Origin: Adiantum capillus-veneris
Taxonomy: Eukaryota > Streptophyta > Polypodiopsida > Polypodiales > Pteridaceae
DNA length: 64,000 nucleotides
Assembly (NCBI GenBank): GCA_014529385.2
Contig: CM043966.1
Span: 101,663,587 to 101,727,586, forward strand
Direction of reading: 5' to 3'
How positions within the stretch are numbered: position 1 is the stretch's first letter; the number at the start of each line of letters is the position of its first letter. Positions 22,159-33,990 of the stretch are shown here, in pieces. Made by a program: the position numbers and the translations under genes. Under the pieces are notes generated by a model, which ran no database searches, was not told the DNA's origin, and was given only the letters and a program-made list of their open reading frames with translations.

Positions 22159-23550
22159 CTATGTTTCAATTCCCTTTAAGGTAGACTGAATCCCTCTATG
22201 CCCCGCATAAGGTGGAGCATGAGACTCATACATTACTTTCTCACGTAGTGAGTTAGTAACACATAGTCTATTGCCATAGAGAAGATAACCATCTTGTAAA
22301 GTAAATGGTTCTTCTATCTTCCCTAATGCAAGGGCTGATATCACATCTCTAAAATCGGGATCAATAGCATACTCATCTATAATTGAAGATAGATCATTGT
22401 GAGTTGCTATGGACACCGCATTCACTCTCGGCCGTCTTGAGAGTGCATCAGCTACTTGACTATGCTTGCCAGCAATGTGAGCAATATGAAAATGAAATTG
22501 CGAAAGGAAATTTGCCCACCTCATTTTTTTGTCGGAGAGCTTGGTCTGCGTCATGAAGTACTTAAGACTTTGGTAATCCGTTCGCAGAATGAAAGGAGTC
22601 CCCAATAAATAGTGCTTCCATGAGTCTAAGGCATGTAGAACTGCAAGGAGTTCCTTTTCATATATGCCTAGAGCTTGCTCAACAGGGTCGAGCCTTCGAC
22701 TCTCATAGCCTATGGCGTGCCCTTCTTGGAGAAAAACAGCTCCAAGGAAATCACCACAAGCATCACATTGGACCTCAAATGGTTTTGAGAGATCCGGTAG
22801 TGTAAGCACAAGTTGAGAGATAAGCTTTTCTTTAAGCTTTTCGAAAGCATTGTTCTCCTTAGGAGACCATGTATACTTAACACTTTTCTTTCTTAGGTCA
22901 TGTAATGGTCCCGCAATTTGTGAGAACTTTTCTAGGAAGCATCTATAGTATGCACACATACCTATAAAGCTTCTTAGTTCATGAAGATTCCTTGGTTTAG
23001 GACATCCTTTTATTACCTCTAACTTTGATGGATCCATTTGGATGCCATCTTGAGAGATAATGTGACCTAAATACTGAATCTCTTGCAAGAAAAATTCACT
23101 TTTCTTTCGATTAACATAAAGTTTATTCTCTCTCAAAACTTGAAATATTACCTGGAGGTGTTGCTTGTGTTCGTCTAATGAATTAGAGTAGATGATAATA
23201 TCATCAAAGAACACTCCAGTGAAGGTTCGATGAGGCCTGAACAGCTTCTCCATCAAGAGGTTGAATGTGGCTGGTGCATTAGTCAAGCCAAAAGGCATGA
23301 CAATGTATTCCTAAAGACCAAATGTGGTGCGAAATGAAGTCTTTACAATGTCTTGATCAACTATCCATATTTGATGATAGCCACTTTTTAGGTCAATCCT
23401 ACTGAAGTAGGTCGATCCTTGTAGCTTATCAAATAGGTCTTCTACCCGTGGAACAAGAAACCTAGTCTTGATAGTGATCCTATTTAGTGCTCTATAGTTG
23501 ATACACATACAATATGTGCCGTCTTTTGCAATAATAGCACCGGTGAGCAA
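22159..23550 (-). pseudogene. Gypsy reverse transcriptase and RNase H
   Basis: Two open pieces, 23,550-23,311 and 23,298-22,159, lie in one frame separated by TAG 23,311-23,313. They show KDGTYCMCINYRALN, SRIDLKSGYHQI, MPFGLTNAPATFN, catalytic FFDDIIIYS, then RNase H (VQCDACGDFLGAV, YEKELLAVLHAL, LRTDYQSLKYF, GKHSQVADALSRRP). All catalytic Asp/Glu residues of RT and RNase H appear present. The N-terminal join to protease is shifted by a one-base loss in the run at 23,524-23,527, and TAG 22,159 separates the integrase. Confidence 0.92.
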
Positions 23551-24300
23551 AATGGAGATGAGCTAGGCCTAACCATGCCCTTCTCAACTAACTCATGCAC
23601 TTGCCTCATAATCTCCTCTTGTTGAGCTTGAGAAACTCTATAAGGAGATTTGTTAGGCGGTGAACTTCTTGGAAGAAGTTCAATTGCATGGTCATCATTA
23701 CCTCGTTTAGGAGGTAGCTCACAAGGGATGTCGTCAATAAAAACATCTTGAAACCCCTTGAGAAAATTGGATAACTCTAATTCATTTTGGTTGCTTTTAT
23801 TTTCTTTTGCTAAAGCATTAGGTTCATTTTGAGAATCTTTAACAAAAATCATGTACACGGAAATAGAGCTCTTTATTGACTTGTTGAAAGCTAGTGTATG
23901 TACAATGGGGATAGTGTTACCCATTTCCTTAGCATCTATATACATGTCTTTTTCCCTGAACTGAAAAGAGATTCTCCTTTCAGGAAATTTAACATTGGAA
24001 GCCAGGCGGTCAACCATGGTGCCCCTAGGATTACATCGTCATGTTTGAGAGGAGAGATAAAGAAGTCCTCTTTGTCCACATAGCTTTGAACATGAAGCCT
24101 CAATTTCCCGATCAAGGGAGTGACTGAAGCTTCTTGCTCCTTGAAAGCACTGTCTGCGGGTAGGACATCTCCCATCTCGTAGGCTTGTATGCCTAGCTTG
24201 GTGTCGAACTCTATAGATATAAAATTGTGAGTAGAACTAGGGTCAAAGAGAATAAAAGCATCATGTTCTCTTACCTTTCCCCAAGCATGGCATAGAGGAG
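23484..24300 (-). pseudogene. Gypsy aspartic protease and linker
   Basis: Contains FDPSSTHNFISIEFDTKLG (about 24,240). The plus-strand relative has D-L-G at this site; here it is D-P-S, so the Asp-Thr/Ser-Gly triad is lost and the protease is probably inactive. The domain continues to DVILGAPW; there the frame shifts because a T run is one base shorter (about 24,012) than in the plus-strand copy (GGTTTGA against GGTTGA). The linker to RT carries RPSSSPFCSPVLL. Confidence 0.8.
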
Positions 24301-25851
24301 ATCCTTTGTGGTGAGTTTGGTGAGTCTCCTCCTCTTGGATTTCAACCAAGGAATCTCTAGGAGGATCTTGGCGGTTGTTCTTTTGGGGACAAGCACGGTA
24401 CGCATGCCCTTGTTTGCCGCACTTGAAACACCGGTTATCCTTGCGATAACGCTCAAGCTCTTCAGGAGAGAGTTTGTTTCTACCTTTGTAAACTCCCTTC
24501 TCTTTAGCTTTATTGGAGTTGCCCTTAGGAGAATTTTGGACATTGTCCTTCCCCTTAGGCTCGTTGGAACCCTTGTTTTCCATGGGCTTATTATTTCTTT
24601 TATCCCCCGTTTGGAAATTGATTCGAGAGGCCACCATAGTATGGTGTATTACCGCCGATATGGTACGTGGCCTTTGGGAGTTGACATACTCTGCCATTTC
24701 TTCGGTTAAGCGCGCATAAAATTGTCGCTTTTGCTCTCCAAGATCCAACTTTTTGAAGACAGTGGCTTTGAGTTGTAGGTCCCAAAACTTTATTTCTGGA
24801 TGTATTCATAGGGAGAGAGATTTAAGCTTCGCCATTCGGTGAGTACTTTGTCTTTGGCATCGATGGCCAAAAACTGCTTCATAATGGAAGCTCTTAAAGC
24901 TTTCCATGTTCATGGAGCTTCACTGTTGGCTCGTAGGCTAGACCACCATTGCCTGGCGGACTTTTGAAAGTGCATAGCTACATGGCGTAGCTTAGAGGAC
25001 TCCGTGAAGCCCTCATCTCCAAACGCCACATCGAACTGTTGGATAAAGGCCAAGACTTTGTCCGTAGCACCAAAGGTACCATCATAGGTAAGGAAAGAGA
25101 TGCTCTTCCCTCCCTCTTTGAATTTCTTCAGCTTGGACGACCTCTTCCATGCGGAATAGGATTTCCTATGGCCTCTTCTTTTTTATGGTTCAAAGGTTGC
25201 ACCATCACTTTCTTCAGAAGGTGGACAAGAGGGTGACCTCTTTCTCGCCTTTTTCTTGTCTTGATCTTCGTCGTCTTCACCATCACTTTCATAAGAGGAA
25301 GAGGATGAAGAAGATGGAGAAGAGGGTGTCCTCTTTCTTGCCTTTTTCTTCTCTTGCTTTTTATCATCCCTCTTTGAATTATGGTGTAGAGAAGGGTGAG
25401 ATGATCTTCTCCGCTTTGGTGGTGATGGAGAGCGTTTAGCCTGCCGTCTTCGTGGAGCCATCTCCGCCGAGGTGGCGGGAGACTCACTTCTTTCTCGTTC
25501 CTTCGGTGGAGGCTCTTGAGTTCTTCTTTGGGAAGGAGATGCATCATCAAGAAGTAAATTCTTGAGCCCTTCGTATGGATTCTCTTCTTCTTCCCGAATC
25601 GGAGAGAGATCTCTTTTGGTAGTCTCACAAGGAGGCTTCCTAGGTGTTCTCTCATCATGGTGATGAGCTTGGAGAATCCTGTGAGCACGGAGATATCGTT
25701 GCACTTCACTTTGGAGAGATGGATTGCCCATGGCTTGTTGAAGCCTAGAAACAAGATAGTTAACAAGCATCGAAGCATCCTTAGTAGCTTGCTCATTAGC
25801 AAAATTAAAGTTATCAACATTAATTTCACTCTCTTTACTATTGTCAGCCAT
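24301..25851 (-). pseudogene. Gypsy gag with zinc knuckle
   Basis: The N-terminal piece 25,851-25,183 starts at ATG 25,851 (ADNSKESEINVDNFNF), has a coiled-coil-like first third and a long Arg/Lys/Ser-rich region. It ends at TAA 25,183-25,185 where the sister copy has CCA. Capsid-like sequence (RQWWSSLRA, MKQFLAID) follows to about 24,870, then an insertion/frameshift near 24,790. The second piece, 24,748-24,301, holds the knuckle CFKCGKQGHAYRAC with intact C-x2-C-x4-H-x4-C spacing. Gag binds and packages element RNA. Confidence 0.88.
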
Positions 25852-26124
25852 TCTAACAACTTTTAGGTGTAATTTGGCACTTCAAGCCCTAGTTGCTACT
25901 CCTCTTTACCCCTTTAGAAAAAGCACTCAAGCTACTGTACCCGCGACTCGAATACCATTAATTGCAAGGAATAGAAAAGAGGGTCTTTCAACACCAAAAC
26001 AGCACCGCCTCCTGTCAATCTTCTAATAGCTCAATAGTGGTTACTTACTCACAGCAGGAAATTAATAATACCAACCATTTATAGCTAGCTTGAGGACCTC
26101 CCTTCTTGAGCAAGAAAAGAGAAA

Positions 26125-26144
26125 CCTTGTGCTCTGATACCAAT
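26125..26144 (-). other. Primer-binding site, tRNA-iMet type
   Basis: On the minus strand LTR end TTACA is followed by TTGGTATCAGAGCACAAGG, matching the standard plant initiator-Met tRNA primer site. Confidence 0.85.
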
Positions 26145-26639
26145 GTAACATTTAATGGCCTAATAACTTGTGTGTAGTGGAAATTAGCATGAACATAGTG
26201 GGCATTTCATTAGAATAGATTCCTAATGAGAATTACAAGAGTGCTTGGGTGGAGAGAGCAACAAAAAGCATAACACCTAGTTAGATAGCATGAACAATAC
26301 TTTCAAAAGAGAGAGAAATTAAGCTATTGACAACAGTTGAGGACCGGATTTGCATGGAGCCGGTCCCCCCTCCAAAAGGCTTTGTATTATGGTTTCTCCC
26401 ATCAAGAGAGACATTGTACAATACAATTCTTTGTGTTCCTTCAAGACTAGCTAGTGCAATGAAGATGAAAGCTTCATGCACTAAGCAAAACACTTAGCAA
26501 ACACAACATCAATTATCCCCGGTCTCAGACCCAAGACCTCACACACCTTTGAAGATGGTGAGAGCTAGCAGGGTATGAGAGTAGATTGAGAGGAAGAAGG
26601 AGTATCTTACGAGAAAGATGTACATCTCCTCACATAATA
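26145..26639 (-). repeat. Truncated 5' LTR of minus-strand gypsy copy
   Basis: Nearly identical to 18,767 onward for about 495 bases (with one 12-base difference in a CCCCTCCAGTCC repeat), then stops abruptly at CACATAAT. The remaining ~1.1 kb of the LTR is missing and unrelated DNA of the transposase-like gene's 3' flank begins. Confidence 0.85.
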
Positions 26640-26930
26640 AGACCATATTAGGTATTTTGGTAAAAATCTCACATTATGGGAATCTCCAAATCGACTAAAT
26701 TCATGTAATTTGGGAATTTTCCACTTAAAGTGGGAAAAATTGAGGTTTGTGGTTAGTAAATAAAGTGAAAATCTCATAGGATTGTGGTGTTGATAAACAC
26801 CAAAAGTCAAGAGGATGTACAACACATGGATTTGAATAATAACTATAAATTACATAAAACAAAGGAAGATACAAAAAAGATTTTGTTTACAAACTGACTA
26901 GTATAGTCACAATAGAAGCTCCACATAATT
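26640..26930. other. Unique DNA between gypsy LTR and transposase-like gene
   Basis: About 290 AT-rich bases without a supported gene. Probably the 3' flank of the minus-strand gene ending at 26,931. Not similar to other parts of the window. Confidence 0.4.
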
Positions 26931-29900
26931 CTACTCCACATTTGATACCATATCTGAACTTTGATCCAAGTGTGGTTGATGTGCACGAGTGAGGCCTTCT
27001 TTGGCTTTTAGAGCATGCCTTTCTGGAATCTTTATTCTAGAAAATGGTCCTTCTTTGTTGGGTCTCCAGGTCCAAACAATTGCATCTACAGTTTCCCACA
27101 CTTGTGGGTCCTTATAGTTGACAGCCTAATAACCCTTCCATCAATTGCTGTAAGCTTGAGTATCTGTCATCCCACTTTTTCTCGCGCAAGGTGCCCAATA
27201 TTGAATCAAGAGTTTTCTGTAGTTTGGTGATGTAGGCTCATTATCAATGTCAGATAAAGCCATTGCACGCCACACTGGATAGATTTCTGTGTCACTCGGA
27301 ACAAGCATAAGAAAGTCACCTTGGTGCACATCAGACATAGGGTCAAACTCTTTCCTTGGCCTATCTCGTTGAGGCCCACAAAAATGATTGTTCAACTCTT
27401 CAAGGCCTAGGAATCTTTCTGCTCCTTGTTGCTAATTCATTGTAGTGCTTTGTAGGTGAGAATATTCTTGAGTTTTTGGCCAAAACATTTCATACAAGAC
27501 TCCCTCTGATATGATTGCTTTTCCAATCTCTTCAATTAACTTACTCCAATAATCTATCACGGGTCTATAATATCGCGGAATACTTGAACCATTCCCTAAA
27601 TTTTTCCAAAATTTTATATAGTTCTTTATCCCCAAAATGACTTCTTCGTGGGCCTTGACATACTCCGCCATTTGTACTAGAGGTGGATCTCCATGTGGTA
27701 ACATTGGCTTGCCTTCTGTGTCTGTTTTCCAAAGGCGAATACTTCCACTCCAACTTGATACACCTACATGTGCCTTATATTGCATCATTGGTGTCTCATC
27801 CTGCATAAAGAACCTGAACTAAAGCAGTTTGGAATGTCCAACAACTATGTCTTGTCCATCACAAAGATAGCCATCACAATATTGCTTGAAATCGGGGATC
27901 TTTGTGAGAAAAAATGGAGCTGGAGATGAAGATGAGTTGTTTCGTAATGTATCCATCAAATGTGGCAAAGTATAGGTTTGTGTAACTCTCAGCTTCTCTG
28001 AAAACCTACTAAACATGGCGTCTATGTCCTCATGTGTATGCCCAACAATTAAAAATCCCAGCTGGATGGTTTTGAAAACACCCCTTGCAACAAGCATTGG
28101 CAAATAGGCAAATAAGTATCGATTTTTGTTTTCCCCTGCACAATTATCCAATTGTAGCAACAAGTTCTCTGGCAATCTGCGAAATGTTGACCCCAATTCC
28201 TCTTCTGCAATTTCTGACGACTGCACAATGGGATCTTTTCCATCACTCAAGTTATGGTAGTCCAAAGCATCCCTTGAGTTCAAAGCATGTAGTAGTGAAA
28301 TATTGCTCCTTGGAAGTCCATTTGTTACTAGATCACCAAGAGGATGCTTATCTATCCTCTCTAGGTTATGTAAACAATTAGCAATTGAGCCAATTGTAAG
28401 ATTTGGATCAGCTGGCGACAAACCATTCAAGACAAAGTGTCCGTAATGACCTTCTCCATGTCCATGAGTGATCATGCCAATCAATGCCAACTGCAGATTA
28501 TATCCTGAATCCACACCCTTGGGAACAATGCATAATCTAGGAATGGCAGTTTTCTTTTGATCCATCTTATCATGGATTATGCATATATATTTTTGTGGTT
28601 GAGTTTCTGAATACGTGCGCCATGCATAATATAGGCTTCTGCAACTCTTTTGTTGTGCCATGTGAACTTCTCTCTCCCTCAAGAGAAGAACTCTCTCTTC
28701 AAGAGAAGGTTTAGCTTCTAACCTTGCCTTGATTGAGCTACAGATATTGCACTTAGAGAACTCACTCGTCTTTGTTAAAGTGACATGTGGGTACTCTTTG
28801 TTCCAAATTCTACCAAAAGAAGATTGGGATAGCTTCTTTTCATAGCCCATTTGGTCAAGTGTCGTGTTGATTTCACATAAAATGTCCACTTGTTTGTATG
28901 TTGATGGAATCACCAATTGAGTCTCTCTTGAGCCATCTAGCAGTGTTCTACTTCTATGTGGCATCTTCTTAGAGTTTTTTTCCACAAACTCATTTAGTAG
29001 TGCTCTTGCTAAACTAGTATGTTGAAGTCCCCTTCTCAATGTACATGTGTTCCCATGTACATATTGGCGCACACCATTTTCAAAGTTCTCCTTGTATCGA
29101 TAAAATGATGTCTTTGGTATTCCATGTAGCTCATACCATGCTCTACAACAAACAATAGAGCCATTTAGCCTGAATTGGTATCGTGACTTCTCATCTTTCT
29201 GATAACATATAGAAAGAACATCATAAACATAATTAGTGCGTGATTTTTGAGACTCTCCCCAAAACTGTTGTCGTAACCTTGTCACCATATCACGATCTGC
29301 AAACTGGCAACATTTTTGTGCACAACAATCAATGCATGATACCCTTTGAATTGATTTGTTTGAAAGGTAAAAAGTCGAAGCTGGTGCTGCTTTTGATTTT
29401 TGAGTCCTGTTCATGAAAGTGTATCGTCCCTTCCTTGACAACTGGACAACATTACTCCCATCAAGTTTTTTTCCAACATTTTCATCGTTGGATACATCCT
29501 CATATGTAGCATGCATGCCATCAACAGGAACAAATCATTGTAATGGGCTCCCATTCAACATTGTTGTCTGCTTGATGGGCCACTTTAGCAAAGTGATGCT
29601 ACCCACTTCAACCACTTCAGCCACATCATCAATGCTTGCATTTTCTCTTTCAATACCCACACCCACACAATCAGGACCAAGTTCCTGAAAGTTGACATAA
29701 TCATGTGGAAATACATATAAGATGGTCCCTTCATTTATGGAATGCATCATTGTGTCATCTTTTAAAAGGACCCTCTGATTTCTCCAAGACTCTCGAATCA
29801 TTGCTTCAAATTCTGGGCTTGTCATAGGTATTGCATCTGTAACTAGAGGATCAGAATGATCATGTTCTTCATCACCATTGTAGCTTTCTTGTGGATCAAT

Positions 29901-30163
29901 TAAGTTCCCATTTAATACAAAAGATTGCAAAAGAAGCTTTGACCATCGAACATCACTCCATAATGAGCCTTGGATAGATGAAGTATCCATTGTAGGAAAA
30001 GGTAGGACCACATCCTTCAAGCATTCCTCCACTAGTATGGAGACATTTCCCTATCTTTGTACCACCACAAGTGGAATCTGGATCTGTTCTACACACACAG
30101 CCAATACCAACAATTTCATTGTCAAGTATCATATGTACTTTCTCCCCAGATTCAAAGTCCATC
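26931..30163 (-). pseudogene. Transposase-like gene (RNase H-like, DUF7869-type), broken by stops
   Basis: One minus-strand exon runs from acceptor CTTTTTCACTTACAG (exon start 30,163) to TAG 26,931-26,933. The first part (GCVCRTDPDSTCGGTKIG) resembles a beta-strand domain of plant transposon proteins (DUF8039, from memory). The centre has a Cys-rich segment (CIDCCAQKCCQF), CNICSSIKAR and the core: IIHDKMDQKK, LLQLDNCAGENKN and IVGHTHEDIDAMFSRF. Those Asp/Glu/His-containing motifs fit an RNase H-like fold seen in uncharacterised transposon-associated proteins of plants and invertebrates. The C-terminal part (MSDVHQGDFLMLV, VWRAMALSDI, YWAP) looks like a small beta-barrel reader domain. In-frame stops: TGA 29,532; TAG 27,819; TAG 27,432; TGA 27,141; TAG 27,126; plus a one-base shift near 30,040. 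The 565-residue core (29,516-27,819) is uninterrupted. 5' exons must lie to the right, in or beyond the array. Confidence 0.7.
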
Positions 30164-30262
30164 CTGTAAGTGAAAAAGATTACATTGTTAAATCCATAGT
30201 TATAGAAAAATACTCTTCAAACAAAAAATCATGCTACAACATGGAAAAGGTTTGCATAGGTT

Positions 30263-32430
30263 GGACAAGTGGTGAACCTTGAGACCAAATCCTCCTTGCT
30301 ATATTAATGGAAGCAAGGTTGGAAATTATGGTGGATCTTGAAACCAAAGCATCCTTGCTATATTAGAGCATAGGTTGGACAAGTGGTGGACCTAGTTGTA
30401 ATACCCACTGCCACCTATCAACTACTATAGGACTATGCTTTCCAATGTCCAAGTATCCCTTGAGTCTTTCAAGGTTGAACACGTGGTGGACCTTGAAACG
30501 AAAATCCCCTTTTTATATCAGAGCATAGCTTGGACAAGTGGTGGACTTAGTTATAATGCCCAATATCCAAGGTGAAATACCTTAAGACCTTGCTACCTTG
30601 CTTGCCAATGTTTACGTAGCCCCTCATTTATTTAATGGAAGTAAGGTTGGACAAGTGGTGGACCTTGAAACCAAATCCTCTTTGCTATATGAGAGCATAG
30701 GTTGGACCTAGTTGTAATACCCACTACCACCTATCAACTACTATAGGACTATGCTTTCCAATGTCCAAGTATCCCTTGAGTCTTTCAAGGTTGAACACGT
30801 GGTGGACTTTGAAACGAAAATCCCCTTTCTATATCAGACCATAGCTTGGACAAGTGGTGGACCTAGTTATAATGCCCAATATCCAAGGTGAAACACCTTA
30901 GGACCTTGCTACCTTGCTTGCCAATGTTTACATAGCCCCTCATTTCTTTAATGGAAGCAAGGTTGGACAAGTGGTGGACCTTGAAACTAAAGCCTCTTTG
31001 CTATATGAGAGCATAGGTTGGACCTAGTTGTAATACCCACTGCCACCTATCAACTACTATAGGACTATGCTTTCCAATGTCCAAGTATCCCTTGAGTCTT
31101 TCAAGATTGAACACGTGGTGGACCTTGAAACGAAAATCCCCTTTCTATATCAGACCATAGCTTGGACAAGTGGTGGACCTAGTTATAATGCCCAATATCC
31201 AAGGTGAAACACCTTAGGACCTTGCTACCTTGCTTGCCAATGTTTACATAGCCCCTCATTTCTTTAATGGAAGCAAGGTTGGACAAGTGGTGGACCCTGA
31301 AACTAAAGCCTCTTTGCTATATGAGAGCATAGGTTGGACCTAGTTGTAATACCCACTGCCACCTATCAACTACTATAGAACTATTCTTTCCAATGTGTAA
31401 GTATCCCTTGAGTCTTGCAAGGTTGAACACGTGGTGGACCTTGAAACGAAAATCCCCTTTCTATATCAGAGCATAGCTTGGACAAGTGGTGGGCCTAGTT
31501 ATAATGCCCAATATCCAAGGTGAAATACCTTAGGACCTTTCTACCTTGCTTGCCAATGTTTACGTAGCCCCTCATTTCTTTAATGGAAGCAAGGTTGGAC
31601 AAGTGGTGGACCTTGAAACCAAATCCTCTTTGCTATATGAGAGCATAGGTTGGACCTAGTTGTTATACCCACTGCCACCTACTATCAACTACTATAGGAC
31701 TATGCTTTCCAATGTCCAAGTATCCCATGAGTCTTGCAAGGTTGAACATGTGGTGGATTATTGAAACCAAAATCCCCTTTCTATATCAGAGCATATCTTG
31801 GACAATTGGTGGACCTAGTTATAATTCCCCTCCTTTCTTTAATGGAAGAAAGGTTGGAAAAGTGGTGAATCTTGAAACCCAAACCCTTTGGCTATATATA
31901 GAGGATAGCTTGGACAAGTGGTGGGCTTAGTTGTAGTATCCAATGTCCAAGGTCCAAGGTGAACTATGTAAAGACCTTACTTCCAAAAACAAAGTCGTAC
32001 AAGTGGTTCTCCTTCAAACCAAAACGTCCTTAGTGTATTAGAACATAGCTTGGAGAAGTCGTGGACTTAGTTGTAATGGTGAATGTCCAAAGAAAACTAT
32101 TATAGGACCTTGCTTCCCAAATCAAGTTTGGACAAGTGGTGGATCTTGAAACCAAAACCCCCTTACTGTATTAGAGCATAGCTTAGATAAGTGGTGGACC
32201 TAGCTGCCATGGAAAATGTTCAATGTGAACTGCTACAGGACCTTGCTATTAAATGTCTAAGTAGAGCTAGCTTCTTTAATGGAATCAAGGTTGGGAAAGT
32301 GGTGCATCTTGAAACCAAAAGCCCTTTATTGTATTAGAGCATAGCTTGGACAAGTGAGGGACCTAGTTTTAATGTGTGATGTCCAAAGAAAAGTATTACA
32401 AGACCTTGCTTTCCAATATTTGAATTGGTC
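30263..32430 (+). repeat. Array A: 316-bp tandem repeat with GGACAAGTGGTGGACC core
   Basis: The landmark GTTGGACCTAGTTGTAATAC or its full form starts at 30,373, 30,701, 31,017, 31,333 and 31,649. After the first step (328, 12 bases longer) the period is exactly 316. Each unit contains three to four copies of the core TTGGACAAGTGGTGGACC(T/C)T. From about 31,800 units degrade but the core stays recognisable to 32,350. The array starts about 100 bases from the 5' exon edge of the transposase-like gene. Confidence 0.95.
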
Positions 32431-33700
32431 AAGTGGTTAAAACTAAGTATAAAACTTTGACCATTTTCTTCTCGAATTGCCAAAAAGCTAGTTTTAGACA
32501 CCCCTAAATGAAAATGGTTTAGGGTGGCCTTAAGCAACGTTTTTTCAAAGACTTGAACAAAAGGGTTGCCGAAGAGTAATGAAAATTTATTATGGCTTGA
32601 AGTGCCTGAGTATGTGAAAACAAGCCTAGGTTTTCCACGAGGCAAAAGGTGACATAATAAGAACATTGGAAACTTAGGATTGACCATGTGGCCTAAACTT
32701 TGGCAAGTGAAGTGGTGGTCAAGTTTTGTGGCACAGTGTGCACTTGGTCCTATATGTGTTGACCACTTGGCTAAATCTAGGACCATAAGGCCAAACCTTT
32801 GGCACCTTAAATATAGTATGGGACATAATCTAGAACTGCTATAGTAAATTAGTAGTATAGTTAATATGTTAATATTTGTATTATATTTAAGTATATGCTA
32901 AATATAATTTATGTTCAAAATTTCACTAATGAAGAATGTTCCCATTTAGCACTCCAGATGCGGGGTCTTTGGGCAATGCCACAATGGAGTGACAAGGCAG
33001 CACTTCCACGTGAGGTTTGGGGGTAGCGCTCTTGATGGGGATGTGGAATATAGCGCTCTCGATGGAGGGGCTTGGGAGGCTGATTTTGGGATATTGTTCC
33101 AGACGGGGTCAAGGGGCGGCGCCCAAAGATTTTTTTTTTATAAAGTGAATTCATAGTATAGAGTTACGCATGTTTTGCATATTTTCAACCATGATTTCTT
33201 TAATTTTGGCTGTGTGAATTGGTTAATGTTTTATATTTCTTTTGTTTTTTTTAATCCTATGATAAAACATGGACTTGTAGCATACGTGGCATTCTAATAA
33301 ACCCTATCAAGATTAGGCATAGAGAGAGCGCACGAGAAACGCACACAGAGAAAGCAGACGAGCAGCAAACACACAGAAAGCGTACACGGATCGCACACAG
33401 TTGGAGTATACGCGCACGTAGAGGAGCAAGCCCGGCATCGTACACAACACACAGGTGGAGCGCACAGGATTGAAAGTTTGCGCACAGGATAAAGAAACAG
33501 CAGCGTACGCAACACTTTCCAGAAGGGCAGGATCGGGCATAGCTTCTTCTCAGGAGACATTGCACACCTCACGAATAGAGAAAAAATAGGTATTTCTCTC
33601 TCTCTCACTCTCTGTCTTTCTCCATATAGAGAAGATGGTTCTCTGTAACTTTTCTTGCACACACACTCTCTCGTCAAAAGACAGAGATACGTAGTTTAAA
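32431..33700. other. Array-free spacer, no confirmed gene
   Basis: A 150-codon minus-strand ORF at 32,334-32,786 lacks recognisable features and partly overlaps array sequence. 32,820-32,930 is very AT-rich. 32,940-33,140 is GC-richer, with GGGGCGGCGCCC near 33,112, and resembles a transposon end or promoter. 33,310-33,560 is rich in CACACAG/GCACAC. This could be a control region between the divergent genes. Confidence 0.3.
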
Positions 33701-33719
33701 AATATCCCCGCACACATAC

Positions 33720-33990
33720 ACATGTTCCTACACATCGTCTTTCTCTCTTCCACATACATAACCACAGTGAAATCTGTTATCTTGTTGTCTCTCTCTTGAA
33801 AATACATGCACATATTCCCACACATCGTCTTCCTCACTTCCACATACATAACCACAGTGAAATCTGTTATCTTGTTGTCTCTCTCTTGAAAATATGTGCA
33901 CATATTTCCATACATCATCTTCCTCTCTTCCACATACATAAACACAATGAAATCTGTTATCTTTCTCTCTCTCCTCTCTCTAGAAAACAT
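33720..33990. repeat. 90-bp minisatellite, three copies
   Basis: CACATACATA landmarks at 33,751, 33,841 and 33,931 give an exact 90-base period; the unit carries CTTGTTGTCTCTCTCTTGAAAA and CACAGTGAAATCTGTTATC. The open minus-strand frame here is only the repeat read through. TC- and TA-rich DNA follows to about 34,200. Confidence 0.9.

Larger units (their letters stand above)
18767..26639 (-). mobile_element. Ty3/gypsy chromovirus, near-complete broken copy
   Basis: Minus-strand element in order: truncated 5' LTR (26,145-26,639), tRNA-iMet primer site (26,125-26,144), gag, protease, RT, RNase H, integrase with chromodomain-like tail, purine tract, 3' LTR (18,767-20,427). Same family as the plus-strand half copy to its left; the two lie head to tail-inverted with LTRs abutting at 18,766/18,767. 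Several stops and frameshifts make it non-autonomous. Confidence 0.9.

Noticed and set aside
32334-32786. 150-codon minus-strand ORF
   Set aside because: One end reads through degenerate array core; composition is unremarkable and there is no splice or domain support.
33100-33125. GGGGCGGCGCCC as a transposon terminal repeat
   Set aside because: No inverted partner or target duplication found within the window.
33257-33990. Cys- and Val-rich minus-strand ORFs (75-146 codons)
   Set aside because: Produced by CACACA-rich DNA and a 90-bp minisatellite; overlapping frames are equally open.
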